Below are positions 44,969-55,115 of a DNA stretch of 64,000 nt, one piece after another. The DNA comes from Corythucha ciliata (Eukaryota; Arthropoda; Insecta; Hemiptera; Tingidae). Within the stretch, counting starts at the first letter, position 1; every line of letters starts with the position of its first letter. A program made the position numbers and the translations under genes. The DNA lies in contig CM075941.1 in assembly GCA_038030265.1 (NCBI GenBank), positions 11,656,001 to 11,720,000 of the forward strand, given 5' to 3'. A model generated the notes under the pieces. The model had not been told where the DNA came from. It saw nothing but the letters and a program-made list of their open reading frames with translations, and ran no database searches.

Positions 44969-46322
44969 GCACAGGCGGAACACATATCACGAAACATGAC
45001 GAAAATGGCACTATTCGTTTGTTTACTATTTGTTTAGCCTACATTTTCGTTTGTTTTTGCTCTGCAGTGTACAATTTTTCCAAAAACAAAATGTGTGCCG
45101 CCTACTTCACGCAACGGCACACATACCCCTAATCGTTTGTTTCATTACATGTTCAGACACAGCATCGTTTGTTTACGTTTGTTTAGCCCAAATTTTCGTT
45201 TGTTTGGCCCTGCAAAATATTTATATTTCAGAAAATACATCACATGTGCCGCAAACTTCACGCAACGGCACATATGGCCCCAATTGTTTGTTTCGCTACA
45301 CATTCAGACACAACATCGTTTGTTTACGTTTTTTTAGCCCAAATTTTCGTTTGTATAGGCCTGCAAAATATTTATTTATAAGAAAATACATCATGTACGC
45401 CGCCCACTTCAAGCAATATAGAACATATGACCCCATCCGTTGTTTAGCGACATATTCAGACACATAATCGTTTGATTACGATTTTTAGCCAAAAGTTTCG
45501 TTTGTTTAGCCCAAATTTATTTGTTTAGCCCCAAATTTGTTTGTTTAGCCCCAAATTTTCGTCTTTTTTTAGCCCAAATATTTGTTTGCTTAGCCCCGAA
45601 AATATTTATTTATGAGGAAAGACATCACTGTCTAGTCAAATTAGAATTTTACCTTGCGAAAGGTCCAGTATAATTTTTCATTTTTTTAAGTAGGGAGTAT
45701 TTGAGAAAAAAATGTAAATTCTGAAACCTTCGGCACAACTTTTGGCAGCCCGAAAATTGCGATTTGTCAGCATTTTTTCAGTTTTTCTAAATATCCCTTA
45801 AAACATCGGCTTTAGAGAAAAACGTCCCTACAATACAGGTAAGGCATTAAATTTGTATTTGTATTGTAATTGTAAATTTGTATTCAAAGTATTTTTCTAC
45901 GACTAATAACGGAGCACACTACAGCCTCTTGGATCATTTTTCATGTAATGGTTGAAAGTCTTAAGATCGCCTGTTTTCGACCAAAATATTTTCGGTGAGG
46001 TTCATTTCACGCCGTCACCATGACGGGGGTGACTGTTGACTTCAAGCGCTGAACAAACAATGTCTTTTCTTATGAATAAAATTTTGCGGGGCTAAACAGA
46101 CGAAAATCTGGGCTAAACAAACGATGTTGTGTCCGAATTTGTAGTGAAACAAACAATGGGGGTGATGCGTGCCGTTGCGTGAAGTTGGCGGCACACATTT
46201 TGTTTTTTAAAAACTTGTGAACACAGCAGGGCTAAACGAACGAAAATGTTGGCTAAACAAACGTAAATAAACTAATGGCGCCATTTTCGTCTTTTTTCGT
46301 GATATGTGTTCTGCCGTGGTTC
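44969..46322. mobile_element. Large foldback element (about 1.35 kb) with inner tandem units
   Basis: The left arm starts GGAACACATATCACGAAA and the right arm ends TTTCGTGATATGTGTTC. Pairing continues with interruptions for about 270 bp on each side (AAAATGTGTGCCGCC, TTCACGCAACGGCAC, GCCCTGCAAAAT and their complements). The left side further holds about two extra copies of a roughly 155-bp unit (45,090-45,480) marked by CATGTGCCGC, CAGACACA.CATCGTTTG and TTTAGCCC. The central part (45,640-46,010) is diverged but similar to 51,240-51,560. Short open frames are by-products. No transposase or clear target duplication. Confidence 0.75.
45090..45480 (+). repeat. Tandem repeat, about 155-bp unit, plus TTTAGCCCAAATTTTCG short units
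   Basis: Three consecutive units share GCCGC.CACTTCA.GCAA, CATTCAGACACA and CGTTTGTTTACG, decaying to the right. A run of 20-25 bp GTTTGTTTAGCCC units follows to about 45,600. The reading frames they create are in step only by chance. Confidence 0.75.
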
Positions 46323-46429
46323 ACGTACTTCCCTCTACCGTGTCTGGGGGCGAAAATCTCTATGAAACTCCTTACTAATGTCTAAATAAGCGAGAAATGT
46401 AATTTTAGCCAAAACAAATTGTTTGTAGG

Positions 46430-46850
46430 AACCACAAATTGACGTGTTCTTGATTTTAGCCGCGAATTAGCGTTTTTCTCCATTTAGCTCCTAACGTGAT
46501 GCACTTTTCCTCAATTTTAGTCGCGTTTTATTTCTTAATTTTACCTTTGAATCACCGATTTTTCTCAATTTCAACTGTGAATTAGTGGATTTTCTCAAAT
46601 TGATCCGCGAGTTAGCATTTTTCTCCAAATCAGCCGCAATTGAGCGCTTTTTGTCAGCCGCGAATTCACGATTTCCCTTAATTTTTTTCAATTTCTCCAA
46701 GAATCACCGTATTTACTCAATTCAAGACACGCGTTCGCGGATTTTCCTCAAATTGATCCGTGAATTACTCAATTTCAGCTGTGAATGAGCGTTTTTTTCA
46801 ACTTTGGGCGCGAGTTATTTCTCAATTACTTTTATTTTAGCTATACCATG
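46430..46850 (-). repeat. Degenerate satellite family B, inverted block
   Basis: GCCGCGAATTAGCG, TTTTTCTCAATTT and GATCCGCGAGTTAGC words in the orientation of 23,700-25,480. Confidence 0.7.
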
Positions 46851-48779
46851 GAGGTAGGAACAAGTGGAGAGAGAGATAGGCTTTTTCGCGTGCCCAGCGT
46901 GTAAAGTTCGAGTTTACAGGCAAAAAACAATTGCAGGAAGTCGAGAGATACACACCAGTGATGTAAAAACTTTACCTCCCTGAAAAGTAGTGGCGTAAAA
47001 ATTTTACCTTACTGAACAGGGCAAGACGGGGGAGGGACGTAACTCGGCAACCTGACGTAACTAGGTTTCCGCACACGAATGAAAATTGACTCGGTTTTTA
47101 TTACGCTTACGTCAAAAGCGCTAATGTGTACGCGAAAAATAGTGTACACAACTCGTGAGGGAGTAGAATTGCCCTTGGGTGAGATTTCTAGATAATCTTG
47201 TTCAAAATGTTCAGCTTTTATGCTGGTGGTTTCAGATCATAGGTGGTTCCGAGCAATGGCGTGTTGAAGATGGTGGGCCCCCCTTTGCCCACCCTTGCCC
47301 TCCGGCATGCTCCCTTGTCATTGCCTATGCAAAATAGGCTATCCGACATGTACAGACAATTGAAGGGGATTTCTAGTTATCCAGAAGTGACCACAACTTT
47401 GCAAGTTTATTTTAATCGGAAAACACGACACGAAACACGATAGAATCATTTGCCACGTTGTTGTTGTTGTCGTACCATTTTATAGTTCTGTCTACTCTTT
47501 TTTTTTTCAATCTTGTTGGAAACAAAAAATTAAAAAACCGCGAGTTACGGGCGAAAAACATAAAAAAGTCGATTCCCCGCTCAACACGTGAGCGCTATAA
47601 AACAAGGAAACAAACACAAACCTGGTACCTAAGTTATGCAATAGCCCGTACAGCGTGACGAGTATAGCTGGTTAGAACATACTTTCATGTTGCTCACAAC
47701 TACCCTTGAACTTGTAAAGCCCTAAAATTGGAAGTTTTTTCTTGTGTCTCCTCCATCTTTTTTCTTTCTTTAAACCCAACAGTATAGCTGGTAACTCTAC
47801 TTAAAGCCAAACTAGCGGTTACGGATATTGAGCACTTCCCCTCGTCTTAAAAAAAGAGCACTACAGTTTGATTGGTTTGTGGCTTTTTCAACTGACGGCC
47901 ATTGTCTTCGAACTAATCCATTTCGCAGCAACATAAGCTACAAGGAAATTTGTTAGTTTGCGGAACTGTGTTTGTTACCAATTCCAGATATACATGTAAG
48001 TGAAAAGAATGGGCATAAGGAAAAGAAAGCCAGTTTTTATTTCCCCTGGTAGTAGCACTTTATCAAACGGAGGTAAACGTTTCTTGATTACTTTTGGCAA
48101 CGTCTTTGACAGTTTTAACTATAAAGCAAAGCGTCTCCCGTGAATTTATCGCTCCCCACTCTGAGCGAGTTTTGAAATGAAAAAAGCAAAACGACACTTC
48201 GAAAGAGGCATCAAAAAAGATTTTATTTTTTGAAACTGTCGAGAGATAAATGAGAAAACAAGAGAACTCTAGTTTTAAACGAGCTGAATTTATTAATTTT
48301 TTAAATACCTATTAAATTGACCCTTCAACTCGTAAGCTCCCTCAGGGAGTGCTTTCCTTATCTCTCCACGGGGCTATAGACAAATAAACTCTCAAGATCA
48401 ATTAAAGTGGAAGAGGGTCGAGGGCAGAGAGTTCGCTAAGTCTCAAAGAGGAATTAACCTAAACTTGACTGGCTATGTCTACCAAGAAAAGGAGGTCTTA
48501 GAACTTTTCAGGTTTAGCTTCAATTAATAATTTCTATACTTTTCAGCAATCGTGAACTCGTGACTTCCGTTCGATTTCTCTGCGGTTCCCAACTTTGCCT
48601 CGACCTCATTCCACGACGATTCCATTTGCCCCCTTTTTCTGTGCGCCTTGGCGAAAATTGGTCAGTTCGGATCACAATAACTTTTGACGTGAAACTCCTA
48701 GTGAAACGGCCTAGTGCCTAGACGCATTTTTGTGACTAATAATATAGTACATAATACTAATAATAATATCGCTACTTTA
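46851..48779. other. No recognisable gene
   Basis: A pair of similar short phrases (GTAAAAACTTTACCTCCCTGAA and GTAAAAATTTTACCTTACTGAA, 46,964-47,018) is the only repeat seen. Open frames of 66 codons or fewer have no motif. Confidence 0.4.
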
Positions 48780-49045
48780 GCTTGGAGCTGCGAGAATTCT
48801 TCCAGCCCCCAGCACATTCTATTCTCCTGGGCATTGGGGGACCAAAATGTGTGAACAAACGACTCATTTGCTTATTTTTTCTCGTGTTTTGAGGCGATTT
48901 TCGGTCCTTTCTATCAGGATATTAAGATGTGCTCGGAGCTGCGAAAATTCTATCGTCGACGATCTCCCAGCACATTCTATTCTCCTGGTCACTGGGAACT
49001 AAACGTTTTCTCCATTTTCGGTCATTTGTATCAGAAGAATGTGAT
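48780..49045 (+). repeat. Tandem duplication, about 155-bp unit
   Basis: GGAGCTGCGAGAATTCT, CCCAGCACATTCTATTCTCC and TTTTCGGTC..TT.TATCAG occur in order twice, starting near 48,783 and 48,937. The second copy has a short insert (ATCGTCGACGATC). Confidence 0.75.
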
Positions 49046-49079
49046 GATATGGGGTGAGGGGTTCCGGTCATCAGGTTAT

Positions 49080-50060
49080 TGGGTCCAATTTGGGTAGAGT
49101 TTCCAATTTTAGTCGCAAACTAGCGTTTTCTCAACTTTTAGCCGAGAATTACTGTTTGTTTTAAGTTTTGTCGCGTATCAGAGCTTTTATTTTTTTAGGT
49201 TGGTGATCTATGCAGGTATTGTACCTACGCATAAAACGCTATATGCAGGTATGGTACCTACATGTAATACGCTATTTGCAGGATCTGTACCTACACGTAC
49301 AACCTATTTGCAGGTATGGCACGCTAAAACGCTATTTGCAAGGGCGTAAAACGCTGGTTGCTGATAAGCGCTAATTTTTGGTGTTATAGTCGGAGAAAGA
49401 AGATCAGGGAACATAAATTCTCTGAAAAGTGATGAGTTTTTTTTGCATATTTTCCTGGTGGGAGATTTCTACAGTTCAGTAAAGGGAACACTCGTTTCAA
49501 GAATTTTGGGCATGATAGAATATCAAGGCAAGCTAATCGAAAGCGATAAAAGAGAACAGTAGGCCTTGCACGCAGCTAGTCCGAGCAGTAGTACAGAGTA
49601 AATACTTCTGTGACATCAAAAAACAGGCTACCCCCCCTCCCTGAACAAATACAATTCAGAACTCCCACTAAAGGTTTATAACGTAGTTATAAACCCGTTA
49701 CAAAGGCTTCTAATGACTATATGGATATAACAGAAGGGCAGGAGAAGGGAAGATGGTTAATTCACTGCCTATCCTCGACCTTATTAATTATTTTTTATGT
49801 ATAAAGTATTCCAAGTACGTTGTATACCTAGAGGTTGTCGGATAAGCTTGGCTCACTGAGAAGCGTACCTGCAAATAGCAGTTTATGCGTAGGTGCTGTA
49901 CCTGCATATAGCCACTTCGATTTTTTTAAGCTGAAAAATTAGCGTTTTTCTCTATTTCAGCTGCCAATCAGCACTTTTATGAGTGAGCGCTTTTTTCAAC
50001 TTAATCCGCGATTTAGCGTTTTTAAAATTTTAGCCCAAACTGGCGCCTTTCCTCACTACA
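49080..50060. repeat. Satellite B fragments around an inverted GCAGGTATGGTACCTAC array
   Basis: 49,080-49,190 and 49,915-50,060 are short family B blocks. Between them 49,205-49,360 has about four units of CGCTATTTGCAGGTATGGTA plus CCTACACGTA, and 49,868-49,912 has the same unit inverted (ACCTGCAAATAGC, TACCTGCATATAGC). About 500 bp of unrelated sequence separates them, giving a loose palindromic layout. Confidence 0.6.
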
Positions 50061-50075
50061 ATTTATTAGAGCTTT

Positions 50076-51560
50076 TTCTCTTTTTCACTTCCATGTTCCC
50101 TACGGGAATGAAGTGTGTGTTCGTGAAAAAAATCGAGTCCGAGCTGACATCACATTCATAATGTACAACCTCAGAAAAGTTGAAAAAAGTAGTTTTTGGC
50201 ATGCCGTCGGTCTGTCGGTCTGTCGCTTTTTTTTCGATAAATTGCATGAAAATGAAAACCTGGCTATTTCTTAGTATGAGAAGCACAAATCTGACCTTTG
50301 TTTTGAGAAAAAATCATTTATCGGACATGTTCTCCCCGTACCGAAATGTCGTTTTTGGATATAACTTCAGAACAAGTCATTCCAGAATTTTTTTGATATT
50401 TTTTTCGGATTCCTCGTGAAAGTTCCTTGCGAATTGAACACAATATCGTCGAAAAAATATAACTTTTTTTGTGACCAAAATCGTCGTTTTTAGCGCAAAA
50501 GGACCAGTAGCAAAAAATGACGGTCTAAATTGCAAAAAAGGGCTTCTAGAGCCCCTTTGTATCTTAATTGCAAATATTTGTACCAAAAAAAAACTGAGAT
50601 TAAGAGAAAATTGTGGAAGGAGATCGATTTGACGTGACTACGTCAAACATTGTTTGCCACAGATTTTTTTTATAACTTCAGAACAAGTGACTCCAGAATT
50701 TTTTTGATTTTTTTTTTGGGTTCCTCGTGAAATTTCCTTGCGAATTGACCACAATATTGCCGAAAATATGCAACTTTTTTTGTGGCCAAAGTCGTCGTTT
50801 TTAGCGCAAAAGGACCAGTAGCCAAAAATGACGGTCGAAATTGCAAAAAAAAGGCCTCTAGAGCCCCTTTGTATCTTAATTGCAAATATTTATACCAAAA
50901 AAAAATGAGGTTAAGAGAAAATTGTGGGAGGTGATAGATTTGGCGTGACTGCGTTAAAAATTATTCGCCACAGATTTACATAGTAATCTAAATCTAGTTG
51001 TTTCTTAGCATGAAAAACGCGAGTATAACCTTTGTTTTGAAGGTAAATCATTTTCCAGGCCTGCTCTTACCGTAGCGGAATAATATTTTCGGTATTAAAC
51101 TCGAAACAATTGGTCCTGGAATTTGTAACTATTTTGTTAAGATTTCTCGTTCAATTTCCATGCGAATTGACTACAAAGTTGCCGAAAACAAACCTCTTTC
51201 ACTTCCATGTTACTCACGGGCATTTTTTTGCCATCTTGTATGTGTAGGTCAGAAGTGTTCGAGAAAAAAAATGCGAACTCTGAAAAGCTCGTACAATTTT
51301 TTGGCAGCCCAAAAACCAAAATTATTGAGCACTTCTTTTAGTTTCTTCTAACTATCCCGAAAATGAGTTACTTTACAGGAAAATCTTCACTCACAAAACT
51401 TTTTGAGCAATAAATTTCTAACAAATTTTGTATGTAAAGTAGTTTTCCACGATGAATATGGAACGGGCTACAGCTTTTCGAAATTGTTGTTCCAAAATGG
51501 TCAAAGGACCTAAAATCACCTGTTTTCGACTGAGTATTGCATTTTGGACTGTTTTCTATT
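50076..51560 (+). repeat. Tandem repeat cluster, 311-bp unit and relatives
   Basis: Two adjacent units starting ATAACTTCAGAACAAGTGA (50,361 and 50,672) are about 88% identical by eye over 311 bp, sharing TTCCTTGCGAATTGA, GTCGTTTTTAGCGCAAAAGG and CTAGAGCCCCTTTGTATCTT. A diverged partial third copy lies at about 51,090-51,190. Upstream flank sequence (50,260-50,360) recurs after the second unit (50,995-51,085), so the whole block was duplicated. 51,240-51,560 matches 45,640-46,010. Open frames up to 79 codons exist on both strands but are not conserved between units. Function unknown. Confidence 0.8.
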
Positions 51561-51649
51561 TTTTGATTTTTTGGTATGAAAGAACGAAGACAGACAATTG
51601 AAGGAGGATTTTGTATGAAAGAACGAAGACGAATGATTGAAGGAGGATT
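51561..51649 (+). repeat. Short direct repeats and LINE target duplication (left)
   Basis: TGAAAGAACGAAGACGAATG- and ATTGAAGGAGGATT-type units occur twice. The last GAAGGAGGATT (51,639-51,649) is repeated at 53,705-53,715 across the LINE, so it is the left target duplication. Confidence 0.7.
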
Positions 51650-51711
51650 TTTTTTTTTTTTTTTGGCATCAGCCCGAAAGCCCTAGCCATAGCATGAATG
51701 ATGGAGTATTA

Positions 51712-52185
51712 CTAAACGACTTGACCAGTCTTTAAAACGAAATCATAGATTAGTTTGTACACCTCAATTTTTTTACATGATAAAAGATCAGTGTAATTGA
51801 ATGTATTTGGAAGTATGGTGGATAAGTTATTAAATAAATCGGTTCTCTCCTGGTTAAACGCGTGGCAATGCATAATATTGTGTTCCAGTGTTCCTGTCCT
51901 TCCGCACGTTGTACACAAATCGGTAGCCTGAGCATTAATTTTCTTTAGATAGGCCGGACATATACCATGGTTAGTCCTGAGTCGACACATGGTTTTGCAC
52001 ACCCTCTTAGAAACATGCTGGCCACGGAACCAGGGCAAGAGGTTTAAATAGGGATTATGTGATTTATCGAATTCACCTTTGGGGCAAGAAGCATAATCGC
52101 GTTGCCAAGCTAGTTTGAGTAAATTCCTGCCTGAGTCAGAAAATTCCGTATAAGTCACCTTAGGGAGCAACGGTTCACCGCTCAA
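51712..52185 (-). CDS. LINE ORF2 C-terminal zinc-finger tail
   Basis: It continues ORF2 after a frame change. It contains FRGQHVSKRVCKTMCRLRTNHG and a cysteine-histidine cluster C-x2-C...H-x4-C (LCTTCGRTGTLEHNIMHC), typical of the tail of I-superfamily ORF2 proteins, thought to bind nucleic acid. It ends at a stop 46 bp before the poly(A), so the 3' end of the coding region is complete. Confidence 0.85.
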   Translation of the reverse strand: MSGEPLLPKVTYTEFSDSGRNLLKLAWQRDYASCPKGEFDKSHNPYLNLLPWFRGQHVSKRVCKTMCRLRTNHGICPAYLKKINAQATDLCTTCGRTGTLEHNIMHCHAFNQERTDLFNNLSTILPNTFNYTDLLSCKKIEVYKLIYDFVLKTGQVV

Positions 52186-53678
52186 GCATGCCTGCTTGGC
52201 CAGAGCATCAGCTGCCTCGTTCCCCCCAAGCCAGAGTGTCCCGGCACCCAGAAGAGGACAATCTTCTTTTCCTTGACTCGAAGTTGGTATACGTAATTCA
52301 AAGCCTCTAAAAGAGTAGTCGGAATGTGAGAGGAGGGCCGAAAATTCTCAATGGCTGATAAAATGCTTCGATTGTCCGTGACAATCACTAGATTTGATGA
52401 AATATTCAGACTGCAAAAATGTCTGAGGGCTTCTCGTACCGCTAGTAATTCGCAAGTAAAAGAAGTCGTGTCGGCGGGAAGCTTGAATGAGCCTGTGACG
52501 TTAGTAGTTCGGTCGAAAAAGGAGCAGCCTGCCCCCGTTTCTGATTTCGAACCATCTGTAAAAATTACATGCGTGCTTTGCAGAGTAGTCAATTGGGTTT
52601 CAAAGAGGGCGTTATTCAAAGAAGGAGGGTTGACCAGTTTTAGGTACCTGAAAGATACGAGATTGGATTCCCTAAGTAAAGTGCTGTAAAATTCCTCCGA
52701 AATATTAAAGAGTGGTATTTTATAATTTGATGAATAGATTCGGGGCAGAACTGAGTGAAGTCTTAAAAAACTGTTGACCAGTAGGGGAGACGTTTTTTTC
52801 TGCCAGAATTTATGAGTGAGGTTGAGTGTATTTAAATGAGCAATTTTACGGCCAATGTCGGGATATAGACTCTGAAGTTTGCATAAAAGACGGTCCGCCA
52901 ACACAGATCGCCTGATATGTAGTGGAAATTCACCGGATTCATTCAGAAGAATGTTGCGCGGGGTCGATTTTAGCATGCCTAAGCATAACCGGAGACATTT
53001 GTACTGAATGACACCCAGTCTATTGAGGACAGTCTTACTAGCTTGACCGTAAAAAGGGCATCCATAATCAAAAACGGACCGTATGGTAGATTTGTAAAAC
53101 ATGAGGCTAGTGTTAGGATCGGCTCCCCAGGTCTTGTGCGAGATAGCTTTCAGCACGTTAACGTATTTTTCAGCCTTAATGGCGGCGTGCTCTACGTGAG
53201 ATTTCCAAATAAGCTTCCTGTCTAAATAGACGCCGAGGAATTTAGCCTCCTGTTTGACAGGGACAACCAAAGGACCCAGCTTTACATTATCATTAAAGGG
53301 AGACGATCTGCTTTTGGAGAAGGGACAAACCACCGATTTACTCGCCGAGATATCCAAGCCTTTTGAGCTAAGCCAATTGACGAAATTAATCACCGCTCTC
53401 TGCAGAATTTCCACACAACTGTCTATGCTTGACTCCGTAACGTAAAGGCAGACATCGTCGGCATACTGAAGTATTTTAACGTTCTCCGGGAGTATTGCTT
53501 CGACGTCAGAAACATATATGCTATACAGCACAGGACTCAAGACATCCCCCTGGGGTAATCTCGTGTTGGCGAGTCTAGGTCCAACTATTACTTCCTCCGC
53601 TTGCACTGTTATTTGGCGGTTGGTCATTAACAGTATAGTTCTGTGGGCGAACAGGGGAGGGATGCCGATTGCTATCAT
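52182..53678 (-). CDS. LINE ORF2: reverse transcriptase C-half and RNase H
   Basis: A 498-codon frame. RT motifs are LPQGDVLSPVLY (41-52), QYADDVCLYV with the YADD active site (72-75), SKSVVCPFSK and AKFLGVYLD (thumb entry). RNase H follows with Asp375 (FTDGSKSETGAG), Glu410 (CELLAVREAL), Asp435 (IVTDNRS) and WVPGHSG near 480. The N-terminal endonuclease and first RT motifs are missing through truncation, so there is no genuine start codon. The frame slips in the GNEAAD motif region near 52,225 and continues in the next entry. Confidence 0.93.
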   Translation of the reverse strand: MIAIGIPPLFAHRTILLMTNRQITVQAEEVIVGPRLANTRLPQGDVLSPVLYSIYVSDVEAILPENVKILQYADDVCLYVTESSIDSCVEILQRAVINFVNWLSSKGLDISASKSVVCPFSKSRSSPFNDNVKLGPLVVPVKQEAKFLGVYLDRKLIWKSHVEHAAIKAEKYVNVLKAISHKTWGADPNTSLMFYKSTIRSVFDYGCPFYGQASKTVLNRLGVIQYKCLRLCLGMLKSTPRNILLNESGEFPLHIRRSVLADRLLCKLQSLYPDIGRKIAHLNTLNLTHKFWQKKTSPLLVNSFLRLHSVLPRIYSSNYKIPLFNISEEFYSTLLRESNLVSFRYLKLVNPPSLNNALFETQLTTLQSTHVIFTDGSKSETGAGCSFFDRTTNVTGSFKLPADTTSFTCELLAVREALRHFCSLNISSNLVIVTDNRSILSAIENFRPSSHIPTTLLEALNYVYQLRVKEKKIVLFWVPGHSGLGGTRQLMLWPSRHA

Positions 53679-53704
53679 CGATTCATAAAGTCATCGATCA
53701 TAAA

Positions 53705-53715
53705 GAAGGAGGATT
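53705..53715. repeat. LINE target duplication (right, GAAGGAGGATT)
   Basis: Exact copy of 51,639-51,649. The boundary on the 5' side is set by this match. Confidence 0.75.
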
Positions 53716-53880
53716 GAAAATTGAGGGACGATTGATGGTTATAGTCGTTGATTGATAAGGGTGGGTAATTGAAGATTAGTCGATGTGGGCTGAGGGTTGA
53801 TTATTGATTATGTGCGACCAAGAATTTTTTTGGATTTAGGGTTATGGAAATGTTGGTGTTTGAGGAATGAAGACTGCGTG

Positions 53881-54260
53881 ATTGATGATTCACGGATTGT
53901 GTGGAGGACCACACGATACTTCCATGTTCCCGTTTTTGGCGTTCATCAATAATGCATAAAAAAAAAAATAAACAAGAAAACTTCCATGGCCGTATCAATT
54001 TTTTCAGTGCTCCGACGCTTCCGATTTCATGCTGGTTAAAGGGTAACATGGGCGCTCGAGTTTTATTTCATATTTTTCGACTAACGCGCCCATGTTACCC
54101 TTTAACCAGCATGAAATCGGAAGCGTCGGAGCACTGAAAAAATTGATACGGCCATGGAAGTTTCTTGTTTATTTTTTTTTTTTATGCATTATTGATGAAC
54201 GCCAAAAACAGGAACATGGAAGTATCGTGTGGTCCTCCACACAATCCGTGAATCATCAAT
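53881..54260. mobile_element. Large hairpin element (380 bp)
   Basis: Arms of about 173 bp are nearly perfect inverted copies: ATTGATGATTCACGGATTGT at the left mirrors ACAATCCGTGAATCATCAAT at the right, with CGTCGGAGCACTGAAAAAAT near the middle. The loop is about 35 bp. Arm differences are confined to single bases (A-run length, CCCG/CAGG). Two 80-codon open frames on opposite strands are the same arm read twice. No transposase. Confidence 0.85.
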
Positions 54261-54420
54261 TTAACTGTGATTTTGTTTCTCTTTATTTCAGCGTCAAATT
54301 AGCTGTTTTTTTCATTTTTACCCATGATTTATCGCTTTTTTTTGTCGATTTTAGCCGAATTTACAATCATAAACCGCGAATTGGCCTTTGTTTCTCAATT
54401 TTGTCATCTTGACGGATTTC
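54261..54420 (-). repeat. Short block of satellite family B, inverted
   Basis: TTTTCATTTTTACCCATG, CGATTTTAGCCG and AACCGCGAATTGGC words; diverged. Confidence 0.5.
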
Positions 54421-54579
54421 TTACGGGATTTTGAGCTTGACTTGACGGGAAAAACAAAATGTCAGTTGACAACGCTGTTTTCAAGACTCGAATCCTCAGT
54501 TTTGCCTTTTTATCATATAATGCGCAAATATAAAAAGCCAAGGCACGAATGATCAAGTGTCCATTCGACTTGGCGCGCG

Positions 54580-54900
54580 ATAGGTCGTTTTTACAATTTC
54601 CAGGGCAGGTAATCATCTGTTCAGGCATTTTCAGGGCGTGAATCGTCAGTTATAAGCCATTTTGAGGGTGGTTGAAGTCAGTTTGACTACTTTTAGACCG
54701 GGAATCACCAGTTTGGCAATTTTTAGGGTGCTACTATACAATAGTGAGTTTAGCCATTTTCAAGAAGCAAATCGTCAGTTTGGCCATACAATGATGCAAT
54801 GATTATAGGGTATGATTTAAAGGTTTCAATGATTATAGTCAGTTTAGTTGTTTTTACTGTGAGGAATAGCTAGTTTAGCTATTTTTAGCCATTGAATGGC
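54580..54900 (+). repeat. Degenerate repeat family E block
   Basis: GTCAGTTTGGCCATTTTTAG and GGGCG.GAATCGTCAG words recur about nine times, as at 22,700-22,990. Confidence 0.6.
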
Positions 54901-55115
54901 TGTCAATTCATTATTACTCCATTACTACTGTGTACTACAGTACTATGCACATCAATATCCGGAGTTCGGTTCTTTTCTCATTCCCTGTGAAGACAATTTT
55001 TTTTTCTTTTTTCTCTCTCCCTTTTCATTTTATTTTACTGTCATTTCCTTATTAACCTTGAATAAGTGCGTGAATTTTAATTTTATTATTTTCATTTTCT
55101 GAGTCTTGCCCGAGG

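Larger units (their letters stand above)
51650..53704 (-). mobile_element. 5'-truncated I-group LINE (RT and RNase H)
   Basis: Minus-strand non-LTR retrotransposon: it ends in a poly(A) tail (T-run 51,650-51,664 on the plus strand), has a short 3' UTR and is cut off inside the reverse transcriptase at its 5' side, the usual result of incomplete target-primed reverse transcription. An 11-bp target duplication GAAGGAGGATT flanks it (51,639-51,649; 53,705-53,715). RNase H downstream of RT places it in the I superfamily rather than Jockey. Confidence 0.92.

Noticed and set aside
45030..45467. 145-codon frame as a repeat protein
   Set aside because: The about 155-bp tandem unit gives similar peptides in two overlapping frames. 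Unit lengths are not kept in multiples of three, and no motif is known.
54092..54412. 106-codon frame overlapping a mirror frame at 53,801-54,049
   Set aside because: Both are the same hairpin arm read from opposite strands.
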